DNA of 64,000 nt from Lunularia cruciata (Eukaryota; Streptophyta; Marchantiopsida; Lunulariales; Lunulariaceae). The stretch lies in NCBI GenBank assembly GCA_948567375.1, contig OX419761.1:42260243-42324242 (forward strand), read 5' to 3'. Below are positions 11,842 through 25,397 of this stretch, one piece after another (within the stretch, counting starts at the first letter, position 1; each line of letters starts with the position of its first letter). The position numbers were made by a program, and so were the translations under genes. The notes beneath the pieces are model-generated. The model searched no databases. It worked only from the letters and a program-made list of their open reading frames with translations, and was not told the DNA's origin.

Positions 11842-12482
11842 GCTTTACTGCCGAACTTGACTTTGTAGACAGCAGCTGCAGTCTGGAAGGAAGTCTGCTT
11901 CACTCCTACTTGTACTTTTTCATACGATATGCTCGAGAGACGACCACCATTCTTGTCTGTACAGCATCACCTTTTCCAGATTTGACTTGGCGAGGTCGCT
12001 TTCATATGCTGCTGGCATATTTACTCTAGTTCTGGAATAAAGTAGTGAGCAGTATGAGAGAATTGCCATCGAGGGTAAAGACTAGAGTACATTGCACATT
12101 TATTCGACTTACTGCTTTTGCTCTGGATGCGTTACATTAGGTCAAGGTCGCAGCATGACGTCCGACGACAGCTAATGGGGTTCTGGGTAGGTTCTGGGAG
12201 ACCGTTAGCTTCGGTGCGGATGCTTAGCTCGGCTCTGAACATCATACTCCAGCTGCTACATTTCGTCTCATCTCATGCCATCTTCGATGCAGATAACGTC
12301 GTCCCTTGAAGACCTTGCTAGCTTGCTTGCTACCAAGAAGTGTAGCGGTTAATGGGGTGTCTGACGTTGATCTAGCATATTAAATACGTATACAATGGCT
12401 AACCCCTGTGAAATACCGTAGTCATAGTCTCCAACTACTGTTTGTAGCAGAAGATTTTGTAGTCAATTGAATCAACGGATTT

Positions 12483-12780
12483 CTCCACTCTAGACAACAT
12501 AAAATTTAGATAGTGGAAAGCGTGCACTTTAGCATTGTTCAACCTTAATTCTTTCGGTTTACAATTAACCTGAATGATAATTTGTCATGACCTGGTTCCT
12601 TACTTATTTGTATGTGGACTAGACGAAGAAGTCCATATCTAGCCATGTAGCCATCACTCATATATGGAGCTATTGCTCACGCTCTTCTAACTCAATACTT
12701 CAACTTAATCATGCGACATCTAACACATTGTCCAGAAGATGCTAGACTATATATTGACAAAGGCATATATGAAGAATTAT
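12483..12780. repeat. Diverged direct repeat, left copy
   Basis: Shares ordered blocks with 14622-14925 in the same orientation: CACTTTAGyATTGyTCAACCT, a GTTCCTTnnTTAT block, and ACTCATATnTGnAGCTATT. Similarity is low and gapped. The pair brackets about 1.8 kb of AT-rich DNA and may be LTR remnants of an old element, but no TG/CA ends were found. Confidence 0.35.
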
Positions 12781-14621
12781 TATATCGAATGCTAGTCAAA
12801 ACACTCCTCCTTGATGCTTATTGTACCAAAATATTTCCTCTAGCCCTTAACTTACTTGTGTGAAGGCGTTCGCCAAAAATATAGGTATCTCATACCTATA
12901 TTTAATTATTTATATACCTATATTATAGGTAACTCTTCTGCAGAGATCCACTAGAATCACATCTCCCATGGGAAGTCATATGAGACAAGATGATCCTTGG
13001 AAGGATAAGTAAACTACTTGCTTCAGTTGAGATCAATAATAATTTTCATATAACATATTGAATATTTTCAAGCAAGAAATAATTTTAAATATTAATATAT
13101 CTATTATTTCTATATAAGAAATTTTTTATATACATATATTCAATATATATTATATATATGTATTGTGTATATATTAAACTTGTAATGCAAGTATAATAAA
13201 TTTCTATTAATAAATATATAAAAATTTGGTAAAAAAGAGTATTAACTGAAATATAGTTAAGTGTTTGTCTATATAGAAGAAGTGGTATTAGTGTAATAAT
13301 TAAATTTTATATTTAAGATCTAAATTGCACATTTTGAATATTGTCTTGCTGAAAAGTGACCTACGTCCAGTATCAATGAATTTAACAAGAAGTCAAGAGA
13401 AGCTTTAGTCATATTAATGATTGAGATGTGTATCAAGAATTACAAGATTCACCTTATAGAAAAATGAGAAGACAAGTACCTCAGAATATATTTCACAAGT
13501 AGTAGGATAATATAGATAAACAAGTTGTGAATTACTCTTTGAGACAACAATTGCATACTAAGAATACGGAGGAGGGTGAGCAAGGACTTGACCACCAACT
13601 AAATCTGAAGAAACAACCATCACAGAACATCGCACATGGGAATGCAGAGGATATAGTTCCATTAGCTATGAATGTCATACCTTCTTTATTTCGGAAATTT
13701 ATGACTACACTCTCTCAACAAGGGAAAAAGTGCCAAGTGAAGTAAAGGAGGAGGTGTACAACCTAGTGCTTCAAGAAGAACTCCAAATTTAAAATATGGG
13801 CAACATAAATGCAGAAAGAAGTGCCAAATAATTTTTTCTTTGTCAAAATGAAAATATTGAAAAAAGTAGAAATTTGGAGAAACTTCTTCAAATTAAAAAA
13901 AGAGGAGTTGTAATTACTACCTTCAAATATGAATATTTTATTCAAGAGTGCAAAATGAGGCTTCACATTACCAGAATGTGAAGCATGAGGACTCAAAAAC
14001 TTCACATACAAAATATTTAGTTATATTTACTCTCTTAAATAGTATAGAATACAATAGAAGTAACTCTTTGGCAAGTGATATGTTAGTATGACTTTCTAGA
14101 TACACAACGGATAGACTTGGGAACTTCCAACCACATGACTTCTTGAAGACAATATTTTTCTATGATTACAAGTATTATGTCTAGGAATAAATTTAATGAT
14201 AAAGTAGAATAACTATGTCTTGGAACTGAGATCTAGACAAAAATTGAATTTTAAGTGCTTCCTAAACTACGAAGAAAGGAAAGATCTCGGAAACATTCAA
14301 AATGAAAGAGTTTAATACAATTACTGTTCTTAAGATTCGTAGAGACGACCTCGAAGCTGATGCTAAATTACTCATGAAACTAGATCAATATTTCTTATTA
14401 TTGAAGGTTGGTGAGTTTGATCAGGCATTTTAAGCGCAAGCCCATGAAATTGAACTTTCATGTTACAATACCATAATTTTTGCTATCCAATTTTTTTACT
14501 TCAGCACTCAGCTTGTTTCTATTAATTTTCACTCAAAAAGTAAACCCCTTCCCTCAAGAGTATAATTGGATTCTCTCATTGGACTGACAAGACCTTTAGT
14601 GCTCTGAAAAGTGCTCTAAAT
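12781..14621. other. AT-rich interval between diverged direct repeats; no gene
   Basis: Very AT-rich, especially 12850-13330. A short plus-strand frame (13527-13745) contains Gln/Lys-rich sequence with no recognised domain. If the flanking repeats are LTRs, this would be a shortened internal region without polymerase motifs. Confidence 0.35.
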
Positions 14622-14925
14622 TAAGTGATCTGTCTACTCTAAACAACACACAGTACTCAAACAGTTCAATATACACTTTAGTATTGCTCAACCTCCTCCC
14701 CAAGATATTCCTTCAATCTATTATACTCCTGAATATTAACTAGTCAGTTTATAATGTTACATAGTCTTGTTCCTTGTTTATATGTTTGTGAATCAGATGA
14801 GATTTTCTAACTTGGTGACTACTCATATTTGAAGCTATTAGTATGGTTCATTAATTCAATACAATATCTAGCAATCTCCACATTAGATACCCATTGAATA
14901 TATAGCAGTATCTGCCAACTTAGTT
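14622..14925. repeat. Diverged direct repeat, right copy
   Basis: Partner of 12483-12780. The best block is around ACTCATATTTGAAGCTATTAG near 14822-14842. Boundaries are approximate. Confidence 0.35.
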
Positions 14926-15169
14926 CTGATCAATGATTAATTTTCTTTGTTATTGACAACACATTCATCAAGAAATACTCAAACAACACAAGTCTTGGAC
15001 ATACTATACTCTCTCTATATATATATAAAAAATACCCCAAAGGAAGTAAAGGAAAAAATGCAACCAAGTAGAACACATGAAGGATGATGGGAAGACTGTA
15101 CAAGGGAGAGACAAAAGAGTTAAAATGAAGCTAAGCTACAGTAGTATTGATATGAGAAATCTTCCCTAC

Positions 15170-17522
15170 CGCACCTAAGTTATCAAAGCTATGCGTCATA
15201 ATTTCTACAAACTACTAGAGCATCACCTGGAGTAATTGCTCTCTCATGGATTGCACTAACCAATGCTCTCTGTAGAGCAATGGACACATGCTGTCTAAAG
15301 TATGCTACAAAGTATGAAAGAGAGAGTGGTACCCCTTAATGTCTAATATGACAACTTCTCAGGCACTCCTTGACAAATGTGTTGCACGTTTTGTTCATCA
15401 CTCCACATAACTCCAAGGCTAGAGGACCAAAGAGGTGACCTTGTTGCATACCCCTATACTTGAAGACCTTATATGTTGTTGCTCTGCTTGCCACCCATCC
15501 AAGACAATGAGCATTCACTCCCTCCAAAACTGCATCATGCATAGGGTATGTAACCACAACATTTGCCATTGTCACCTGATCATCTTGGACCAAGTATAAG
15601 TTTGCTCTAACATGTGTCATTTGCAAATAATATGAATGCTCCCTCCAAGCAATTTATTCACTCTCTCATGCCATAGCAAGAAGATAGGTACCTATCCTAT
15701 GTCATCCAAAGGACACTATGTCATATTATCCAAACTGCATCATGCACAGGGTATGTAACCACAACATTTGCCATTGTCACCTGATCATCTTGGACCAATT
15801 ATATAAGTTTTCTCTAACATGTGTCATTTGCAAAGAACATGAATGCTCCCTCCAAGCAAGTAATTCATTCTCTTGTGCCATAGCAAGAAGATGGGTACCT
15901 ATCCTTTGTCATCCAAAGGACACTATGTCATATGGACCGTTGATGCATCTAGTGTAGAACCACAATCACAAGTGAGTAACAAAGATAGAAACAGGTGGAC
16001 CAAGCCTCGGCACAACCTCAATGTTGTAAAGAAGGTGGTTGGTGTGAGTCAAAATGCCCTAATGCAAAATTGAGCTAGGATCCAATAGCCTGCACCTTTG
16101 TCGAAGCAAGAGCAAAGATGTGCTCTAGTGGCCCAAGGAATGGACGAGTCAACTAAGAGAGAATGTAGCATATGTTGACATTGTTGCTCCGTCAAGGAAG
16201 ACTGCAAACCTATAGTCCAATCTGATGGTAGTGAAGCAAAGGATGGAAGGTACTATTGTGCTTGTGGGGGATAGACCATCTCTCCTTTGACTTAATAACA
16301 CCTAGAGAGGAAAAGATCCCTCCTCCACCTTGGTCACATATGTCTCCAAAATTGGCCTATCAGCAATCACAAAACAAGAGGAAAGTATGGATGCTGATAG
16401 AGCCCGACTATTGAAAAATGCTACAGGTTTTGTCTCCTCCATAATTAATAAGCATACCCTTCCACACAAGATTAGTAGAGATGTATGTCTATGTGCCAAA
16501 TCCCCCATCACACATTCAAATGTCCCTTGTCCAATGATATCACCAAAGACTCCCATAATCCTCCTATCAAAAACTCTAAAATTGATAGTAAAATCAAGGA
16601 AGGAGGAACCATGTAGAGAAGGTAAGTTGGTTGATGGGCAATACTAGGAGTATATCAAATGCCACCTATGGATCTCCTAGAAGAGGAAGGTCATCAACAT
16701 GAAGAAAGTCCTCAACAAGGGTAGCGTCTAAGAAGCATGTGATAAAATCCTTGGATCCTATTGGCACTCCAAAAATACATAGTCCATATGTAGATTTGAC
16801 ACACCCCTCTAGAAGTTCAAGGTGGAGAAGAATAAATAAAGGATGTCATGCTCTGCACTTTGACACCTTGACTCTCAAGCCTACAAGATGTAGTTTGGTA
16901 GTCAAATGATCAAAATCCTGCCTAATCTGATCTAGGGAGCCCACAATGTGTGTATCGTTTGCCAAGTAGGGAAATACATAACTTGGCATGGCCAAAGTAG
17001 TAGATAAGAGATCTCTAAAGTGAGCTATGGTAAACACCGGTCACCCTAAAGGATCTCCTTGTTGTGTATTGACAATTGACTCCAAGATGGTGACTCCCTC
17101 TTGTGAATACCCATGCTTGTAGTAAAGAGAATAAGGAGAGCCATAAAATGATTGCACAAAAAGAATGTGACTCGCCAAGGATCCATGGCCTCCCTAAGCT
17201 CTCTAAAGATGGATGTCCAAGAGACTTTATTAAAAGCATTCTTAACATCCACTTGTAGGATAACCCACTTCAAATGGATATTTAGGAGTGCCTTATTGCC
17301 TAGAGAAATAGCACCACAACCTCCAAGTGTAGCTACTCCAAATTGATGTGGATTGAGGTGCTCTTGGAAGTGAGATCTATGTTGAAAGACAATAGTGCAA
17401 CTAACCAAATGCAAAAAGATCTCTCCAATAACAATAGGTTTAATGCCTCTTATGTCCTTCTCCATCATGAGAAGTGTGCTAGCCCCTAACACTTGACTAT
17501 CTGATGGAGGAAGATATACCAT
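15170..17522 (-). pseudogene. LINE-like reverse transcriptase, copy B (degenerate)
   Basis: Best-preserved copy of the reverse transcriptase family also at 1945-4030. A minus-strand frame from 17522 to 17046 begins MVYLPPSDSQVLGASTLLMM and carries template-binding sequence ending HQFGVATLGGCGA, then motif A (LQVDVKNAFNKVS). The catalytic loop near 16960 reads YLANDTHIVG: the first Asp of ADDT is Asn (GAC to AAC). Next comes KVSKC near 16850. Near 15336-15626 lies ANLYLVQDDQVTMANVVVT followed by a conserved FxPLALELCG block, the suspected endonuclease tail. Frameshifts and the replaced catalytic residue mark it as dead. It has a private 205-bp tandem duplication near its 3' end. Confidence 0.65.
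15526..15935. repeat. 205-bp tandem duplication inside LINE copy B
   Basis: Positions 15526-15730 and 15731-15935 are head-to-tail copies (start AAACTGCATCATGC, end GGACACTATGTCATAT) with a modest number of substitutions. Copy A (near 2300-2510) has a single unit, so the duplication arose in copy B after the two separated. Confidence 0.8.
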
Positions 17523-17559
17523 TGCTACTAATGTAGCAATTTGAAATAGCTAGGTAAAA

Positions 17560-20021
17560 TTCATCAAAAGAATCATCTATTTGAAAGTAAACTCTAATAT
17601 GCTCATATACTATCTTTAACAAGCCTCTTTAGGAGAGATAATGGATAAGGCACAATGCTTGTGCACAAAGTAATCTATCAAGAAGAAAAGTTGTTCAAAC
17701 TAATATGTAAAACCTATAATAATATTCTTTTTCTTGCTATAAGATGTAGTGAATATAGTGAAGAGCCATTCTCATCAATGGGACTAGCCATAGATAAAAA
17801 GTGAAATGCTTGTGCTATTCTATTAAAATCTCTGATTTGATCCAATGTTTAATTGTGTCATAATCAAATGTACTTTATGACATTTTCTCTTTTATCATTA
17901 TCAATATCTACCAAACTATGACTCTTCACGTCTCAATTAATATGAATAAATATGATCTTTCCAAATTCTAAACTGATAAATTTTCATACTTTTCAATTTC
18001 TACTTCACGTTCTTTAACTCAATTTATATTAAATTCAAAAAGTTTTATTAATATATTAAAAATAAAAATTCCTAACCTGTCACTTTCCGTGTAAACTGAT
18101 TATTTTATAAATAATAAATAATATAAAAACTTTAAATTATTTTTTACTTTCTATGCAATTATCTATAATATTAAATTTCAATAACAATAAAAATTAATCA
18201 AAAATTAATCTTATAAACTATACAATCTCCTGTGATATATAAAATGAATTCTCCTAAAACAACTATATTTTTCATTCGTAGACTCTCTTACGTCTCAACT
18301 CTCTCCTCGCTCTTTCCGTGTCACCTCCCTTGTGTCTCTCCCCTCTCCTCTCTCTTTCCCGTTTCAAGTAAAGGGGAACATATTACAAGGCACAACCAAG
18401 TAAGTGCGAACAGGGAAACACAAACACAAGTCTCAGACATGGTTATGCTACTCAGAAACGTGGCGGGCCCAGAAGGAAACGTAAGAGGAGGGTTTGGGTC
18501 CCTAATGGGCACTTTCAGCATAAAGGAATTGCAAGTCTCCCCAAAGTAGCAAACCGCATATCCTCGGAGCTTCGGATTTTTAACCGACATCCTGAGTTAC
18601 GTCACAGCTCGCATCGTTTGACGAGTAGTAAACCTGCCCTATTCTGCTCGGAAACTGAGCCCGATCTCGAGAAAAGAAGTGCACGAAATTGACTTCTGTT
18701 TTGGGTAGACTATGTAGAGTATATACTGTCGGAGAGGTTGTGACAAGGTACCGTGGACGTAAAGTCCTAACAGGCATTAATTGCCGGGGCACCCCGAGAA
18801 CCTAGATAGGATTCCAGTAGACTGGGAGTTAAGTACTTTTTTTCATCATCACCAAGTTATCACACCGCGGGGTCGGGGACAACCATTTGACAATACACCC
18901 GCATTAATTCAGAAGCATCGAGGTCGGACCCAGAACTGGCCAGAATGCCCAGGATTGAGTCGGTTGCCTCTTTACCTGAGTTCGATTATTAAAGTATCTT
19001 ACTTCTCAGTTTTCTCCATCGAAAGTTTGAAGTATCGATTTTCGTTTGGGATCAGAACGGACATGTTTGGCTGGTCACAAGAAGAACTACGCCTTAACTG
19101 AACCTTCGTAGCTCCAAGCTTAAGGAGAATAACCAAACTGGGGAGAATCTTGATCTATTATCGCGTCTTTCATCTGTACTCAATCTATATCACATATCTT
19201 CCGATCGAACACTGAAAATGTTTTGGGCTCATTTCAATTTCTCTACCTCAGCAGATCTCTTTGTATAGCTTGGTCAGTGTCCTGTACATCCTTCCTTCCC
19301 TGAAGTACTGAGCCCTGCAATCGAAGTCAAGCTTAAGCAGAGTGCAAAATTAGTATCTGACTACCCCCATCAATTTTGGGAAGGTCCGAAGGTACATTAT
19401 CGCTATTTCCCAATGTAGTTGGGAAGGAAACCTTTGAACGATGCTCGGGAACAATCTTGGCACCCGATCTTTTTCGTTAGATTTCCTACCCTTTCAACAG
19501 GGCTCGTATCTCATGATGCAGTAAGCAGTAAACTGGGTGACCACATTTCAAATACGTGGACTTGCATTCCGCAGGACTCCCAATACCTTCTGTGCAACGG
19601 TTGTCATGGGCAGTTTCTGTCTATCTGCTTGTCGTGCATCACCGTCCTTTCGTAGAGCACGGCAATCAAATTTTGACATCCAGGGTTCCGACCTTCACTC
19701 CTCCAGATTTGTGGCAATTGAAAACTTTGCCACAAATATTCTCCCCCAGAGAGCTGAATGTAAATGTCAGGTAACAGAGAACAGCTACACCATACATTCG
19801 TGTAAGACGTGGTGCCAGACGGTACGTTTTCTCGTCGCGTAACCGGTGCCTGAGGAGATTAAACCGCCACAAGGAAATCTACATTGATGTGCGCATTGTT
19901 TAAACCAAAGTTTCCAATCGCTTTTAGTGTTCACATACATTGAAATATTCCATGTCCTTTCGGGACGCGCTATTTTCATTACACTCTTTTCGGTGTTTCC
20001 CTCGCATGTAACCCCCCGCAT
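17560..20021. other. No recognisable gene; AT-rich then mixed spacer
   Basis: 17900-18240 is strongly AT-rich and 18290-18370 is CT-rich. Beyond that, both strands carry only short frames without domains or splice consistency (for example 19419-19842 plus). Confidence 0.45.
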
Positions 20022-20238
20022 TGGGATTAGTTTACAGTTAATGAATTTATCGTGTTTGGATTAGTTGAGGGTCGATAAATTTACAGTATTACATTTAACC
20101 CCATCGTTGGATTAGTTTAGAGTCGACTAATTTACAATGTTATTTAGGTTTGATTAATTCAACATTGGGATTAGTCTAGGGTTGATTACTTTATAATGTT
20201 GAGATTAATTTAGGGTTGACTGACTTACAATTTTGTGG
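20022..20238 (+). repeat. Degenerate tandem repeat (GGATTAGTTTAGGGTTGATT-type)
   Basis: About five imperfect units of 35-55 bp, each containing GGATTAGTTTAGGGTCGA followed by TAATTTACAATGTT. Unit length and sequence drift from left to right. It is not a telomere array, because the TTTAGGG core occurs only once per unit. Confidence 0.6.
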
Positions 20239-20785
20239 TGAAAATAGCAAAAAGTAAAATGAAACTAACTTCGTCCCTTCCTTTATATCTGTCTCTCTCC
20301 ACATTAGGCAAGCGGGGAAACGTACTACCTCTGACTTCGTATTTCTCATCAAGGAAAAGTAAGAAGACAACAGTAGCCGGTTGCTTGAACTGAATCTCTG
20401 TCTGCCGCAACTCTTGCATGATCCGCCAGAGCATGACCCAAGCTTGAGGAGCTTATCTCTCTGCGACACTTGGTGCCTGTCTCACATGATCCGTTCACGT
20501 CAATTCTCATTTTTCCCCTCAAAAGCTTCCTAATTGTACCCCTGTTGCACTTTTCAGCAACTCTAATCGCTCGACACAATCTGTTAACGTTGTCGTCAGC
20601 ATCAATTTTTCTTATACCAGGAACCTAGGTGGCATCGAAACACTGTAGCCACATCTTCCTCTGCATAATCCATCCAGCCCTTCTCACAATAGATAAAAGG
20701 GCAAGTTTGATAGATAATTTTCAATATAATCTTGTAGATCTGAGAGGAACGCCAGGTGGGGAAGCTCAGGATACATTGTAATCTT

Positions 20786-20914
20786 AAAATAAGGCAGGAA
20801 CCACATCCAGTTTTCATCGCTCGACAACTGGATGTTGAAGGAAACAAAGCTTCCTTCAGTTTTACTATTGTCAATGCCAAAAATGAAAACTGGATGTGGT
20901 TCCTGCCTTATTTT
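20786..20914. repeat. Perfect 32-bp foldback with structured loop
   Basis: Arms 20786-20817 and 20883-20914 are exact reverse complements around a 65-nt loop. The loop itself holds a smaller inverted pair (TGAAGGAA and TTCCTTCA). A further copy of AAGGCAGGAACC lies at about 20971. The geometry resembles a tiny foldback element or a hairpin-RNA precursor. No transposon target duplication was evident. Confidence 0.8.
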
Positions 20915-23900
20915 CCTGTCTAAATAAAGTTCCTTCTGCATTAATTTTGTAAGGCGGGAATTTCCTGCATAAGGCAGGAACCCTAAACTCCGTCTCTACT
21001 TCCATCAGAGACTTTCACATCTCCACAGCGGATGGCAATGAGGTCCTTACAGGTTATTTAATTCTGCATCCCAGAGATGTGCACTTCTTCAAAAGCCCCT
21101 TGTTGCTGTAACCTCTGAAGATGGAAAGGATCTGCAAAAACTCTATTCTAAAACTTCTGAATTACAATCAAATCATAATCTTTGGCAACATTCAGATTCT
21201 GGTCAAGTTCAACCTCAAAGTGTGATATCTATGTGGACATGACAATGCACTCCGTTACCCACCAAGATATGTTGCATGTTACGCCAAAATCATGAACTGT
21301 AGGACTTGGCGTCTTTTCCAAGCCGCGCAAACGCCTCTCTGCAACTTGTCATGACTGGTGGGCCAGCGCTACGTATGACCGCGACAATTCCTTCCACTGT
21401 AGGTACCGAGTCACTGTTCAACCTACGCGACAGTTCGTCCCATGTATAGCTCATACCGACTACGGTCTGATTACTACGAATTTCATAATCTATATTAGCT
21501 GCGGATTATGAATAACTCCTCGTAAGGCCAGCACTGTTGATACGGTTCATGGAAGAAGAGAACGATTCTGTACCCTTCATCGAAATACTGAATCAGTTTT
21601 CATTCTGCAAGCCATTCGAAAGACGATTGAGATGGCAAAGGATTTGAAGGTATTAACATAGATAAGTATGCACTTACCGCTTACGATAAGTCATCACTCG
21701 TTAATCTTATCGACCAGGGTGGACCGTAACCACAAGGTTTCTCACCATTGTATACTTTGCAAGTGTTGCATATAACATCCTTGGACATGTTCTGAGGTTG
21801 CTGAAAGAAAATAGCCACAACATTCTTCAAAAGAGAAACTGTGACTCTGGAAATGACAAACTTTATAAGGAGATAAAATGTGAAGATAATAGGATACTAG
21901 ACAAGTTTTCGTTCGACAGAAATCAAAGTAAGATACCAGTGTTGCATCGATCTGATCAATAGATTCAGTATGGTTGCCCATGCTCTGGTTTGGGGCTTTG
22001 GCAGTGCAGTAGCTACAGATTGCTGCTGGTCGTTTGGATCACTAGCCGCCGCCACCCACGTTGCTCATGTACTGTAGTTTGTCACCAAAGGTGAAGAGGC
22101 TATCGCGTAGGATCAGAATAAGGATCCCATCAAGCCCTAGAAGGAAAAGACATAAGCCCTAGAGGTAAAATAGGGCTTGGAACGAATCAGTCATCAAAGT
22201 GGGGTCTACGGTACATCGTTCGTATTCGTAAGAGAAGGGAAGGGAGTAACTAGTGTACAAAGGAAAGACTTTTGGAGGATGAAAAAGCTTCCCTATGAAC
22301 CCTTGCCCATGCAAGAGAGGAGACGAGACGGATTGATGTGGTGCATGTGCTGCGGAACCGATAAGTTTGACGGTATATCTCAGGCACCCCATGGAGCATA
22401 GTCAACAAAGTGCAAAGGGAGAACCCATTCGCTCGAAACATGCATTGACGTATGACATAATTACAGTACTGTGCAGTACCTGGTTACTCATTACATTCGA
22501 GGTCCGATCCGAATCGATTGGAAGATGCTTCTTTGAGCGTGTTGTGCGTTTCTACAGCCTGTATACTGCTAGGCCCGATTGAAGAAACAATTAAAGGTTC
22601 TGAAGGTTCCTTCACCTGACTCGCCCAAACAATGATTGGGCGCTGAAGAATTTATATACGATGGAAGGGAAGTACTGCACAGTTTCTGAAGAGATGACTT
22701 GGTGCAGTACGGCTGGGAAGCAAGAGTGCTTGCGCTGCAGAGATTGTGAAACCTCACGAGTTAAAATCCGACCAGCTACTTTCCTACTTTGAGCATTCTG
22801 TGAAGGTGGACCACCAGTACCATAGTTGGTTCATTGCGAGTCTAAGTTCAGTTCAAGGGACATCTTATGCATAAAAGGACTGCGAACAATGTAAGAGCTG
22901 TAGTAGCGTTCGAATTTAAAAATTGTTTTTATGTGGCTCCGATAAGTTGTAGTCCTGCTTACGACGAATCATAAATCCGAATCCCTCAGTTACTATGGCC
23001 ATTTCCTGACATCAAGAATTTCAATCCAATCTGAGGGACAAGACAGAGCTTGAACTGTTAAATTGAAGAGCAGATTCAAAGAGTGCCACTCATTCTTGTA
23101 TGATATGTGTGGGCGTCTATTATCCACAAAGTCTCTGTAGTATAAGAGAGAAGGCACTGCTGTCCTGCAAGCATTTGGAGCCACATGTCGATCAACTTGC
23201 ACCTGTGTACTCAACTTTATGCTGCCCCAACAACGTCTCGTGAATCGAGACCGAACGTGCAAGTTCTTTGGAGAATCAAATATAGTGACAAGTGTTTCCC
23301 ACTGAGTTGAAGCAAGTAAACATTAGCAGATTCTGAACAGAAAATGCTATCAACATGAAGTGGATGACAGAGGTTTTCGTAAATTCTGGGATGGTATTGC
23401 CGCAGTAAGCATTCGACCCTTCGAGATGTTTTGCCTCCAATGCTTTTACAGAAAGAACATGCTGGATGTGCATGTTCACGAGACCTAAATCAAATATGTA
23501 ACTCTAGATCTGCAGCTAGAATTCTGTTCTCAGAAAATATAAATACGTCCTGGATCTAAAAGCCAGGCAAATGAAGTAAGAGAGATACTTATAGTACATC
23601 CTACATGTATACAGATGAAATTCCTTCCAGTATATTCCAGTGAATGCAGCTCCTAATGAAAATTCTGTTCAAATGCTTATCCAGATCTAAGCGACAACTA
23701 CTTACTTATAATAATGAAGCGCATACAGCCCTGTTCTGTTTGCAGCGTTTAATCCTCGCTGCTAAAAACCAAAGTCACGCTACGAACAGTAACATAAACA
23801 GTAACTCTTTTAAACTCTGAATTAGCGTGCGGTTTTATCGAAGAATTGTGAGATAAACGGAATACTTTTTGAAAGAGCTTCGGGGCTGGGGGCCACGCTT

Positions 23901-25254
23901 GGTGACTTCAATTCTCATGCAGTAGTTTAATATAGCTTACATGATGACAAGTATAAGTGCATCGGAACTTGGACCGACGAATTTGTCGGAGCTTCTACAT
24001 CTGCTTCTGATCGATACTTCCAACCGGATCTACAAAATAGTGGGGTCAAAGAACTATGAGTTCCCTACGGATAGCTCCATGGATTCTTCCGGAGTAATGG
24101 AGAAGGAACATTTTCAAATATAATAGCCACACTCATGACAACGCCTACAGGCACACAGATCTAAGAGAATAAATCATATCACAGCCTATCTCCAAAGTAG
24201 CAGAATATTGGGATCCGACTTTGCCACTTCATGTGTTTTGGGGACTGAAACTACATGTTTATATCACATTCCCTAGTATGCAGTTGTTTCAAGCCATGAA
24301 GCTTAACTTCCTACTTGGAAGAAGACATGGAACATTATACTCCAACATGGACCCTTTTTATATGTCGACACTATAACCATCATCATTTGAAGACATGGAT
24401 TTACTCCTAGCCTCCATGTTAGCGTTGATATTGCATATGCTATGACCAGCAGGCTTGAAGCTAGACCGAGCCATGATCATTCTTTTCCATAATGTATTAA
24501 AAAAAAGGAGAAACATTCATTGCACTTCTGAGAACAATTGTCGGTGTCAGAATGCTTTAGCTTTTCTTTCTCGTATCCAGTGCCACTTGATAAGGTGTCG
24601 ATTATTCCTTAGTCACGAAGTTTAATCGCCACTCCGAGTGTTCCAGTTCACAGGTCTTGAATTGCAGGATCTACGTACTAGAAAGCGCTACTTGGGGTTC
24701 CTCTTTGCGATGGGAAATAAACACACTTCTACTACACGGAAATCGTGGCAACACGGATGTTGTGGCTTTGGCCACTAGCTGATTGCTTCTCTCTAACAAG
24801 TTGCTCTTGAATAAAGGTACTCGTTCACATTCTCTGTCTTGTGTCCCTAGGTGCTCTTACGGTAGTATCACTACTACAGGAACTGGTCCAGAAATTGCTT
24901 GCGGTACTGTGTGTGGAACATTCGGTCAAGGCGGGTAAGTTGCGTAAGGAGCAGTTGACACTACTTCGGCAAAAGCAGAGTACTGCGACCATTGGCTACA
25001 ACCTCCTATTCTGTTGTTCTATTGATGAGAATTTCTACTCCCCTATAAATTGGAAAGAGAAAAGTAGACAGGCACACTACCCGAGCTAGTGATATAACAT
25101 TGTGGATTGGTGGTGGAATTGCTTACTAGACTTCCCAAATCCTCATATGCTTTTGTGGAGATGCTTACATCTGCCGTTATGCGAGGCTTTCGATTTGCAG
25201 ATGTTCTTGCAATCATGTTAGTGAAGTATATTTCGTAATGGTCAGAAAATGGAC

Positions 25255-25279
25255 CACGCTGACCATACAGGTCAGCGTG
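25255..25279. repeat. Short hairpin (10-bp arms, 5-nt loop)
   Basis: CACGCTGACC and GGTCAGCGTG flank ATACA. It lies about 120 bp before the first copy of the direct repeat at 25398. Confidence 0.6.
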
Positions 25280-25397
25280 AAACTTGAAATGCGTGATATG
25301 AGTTCTTGTTGTGTTCGAACTGAAGTAAACCTGTACTCTGATTTGTTGGTGTGGAAATTTGGGATGTAGGAGACATATCTTAAGTAATATATTATGG

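Larger units (their letters stand above)
7746..12480. other. No recognisable gene
   Basis: Complex sequence with many short frames and stops on both strands. The longest frames (8212-8490 minus, 9291-9713 plus) have no motif I recognise and no matching splice sites. Contains the right partner of the 6070 repeat and a perfect hairpin at 11807-11841. Confidence 0.45.

Noticed and set aside
20022..20238. Interstitial plant telomere array
   Set aside because: TTTAGGG occurs only within a longer 35-55-bp unit and never as a tandem heptamer.
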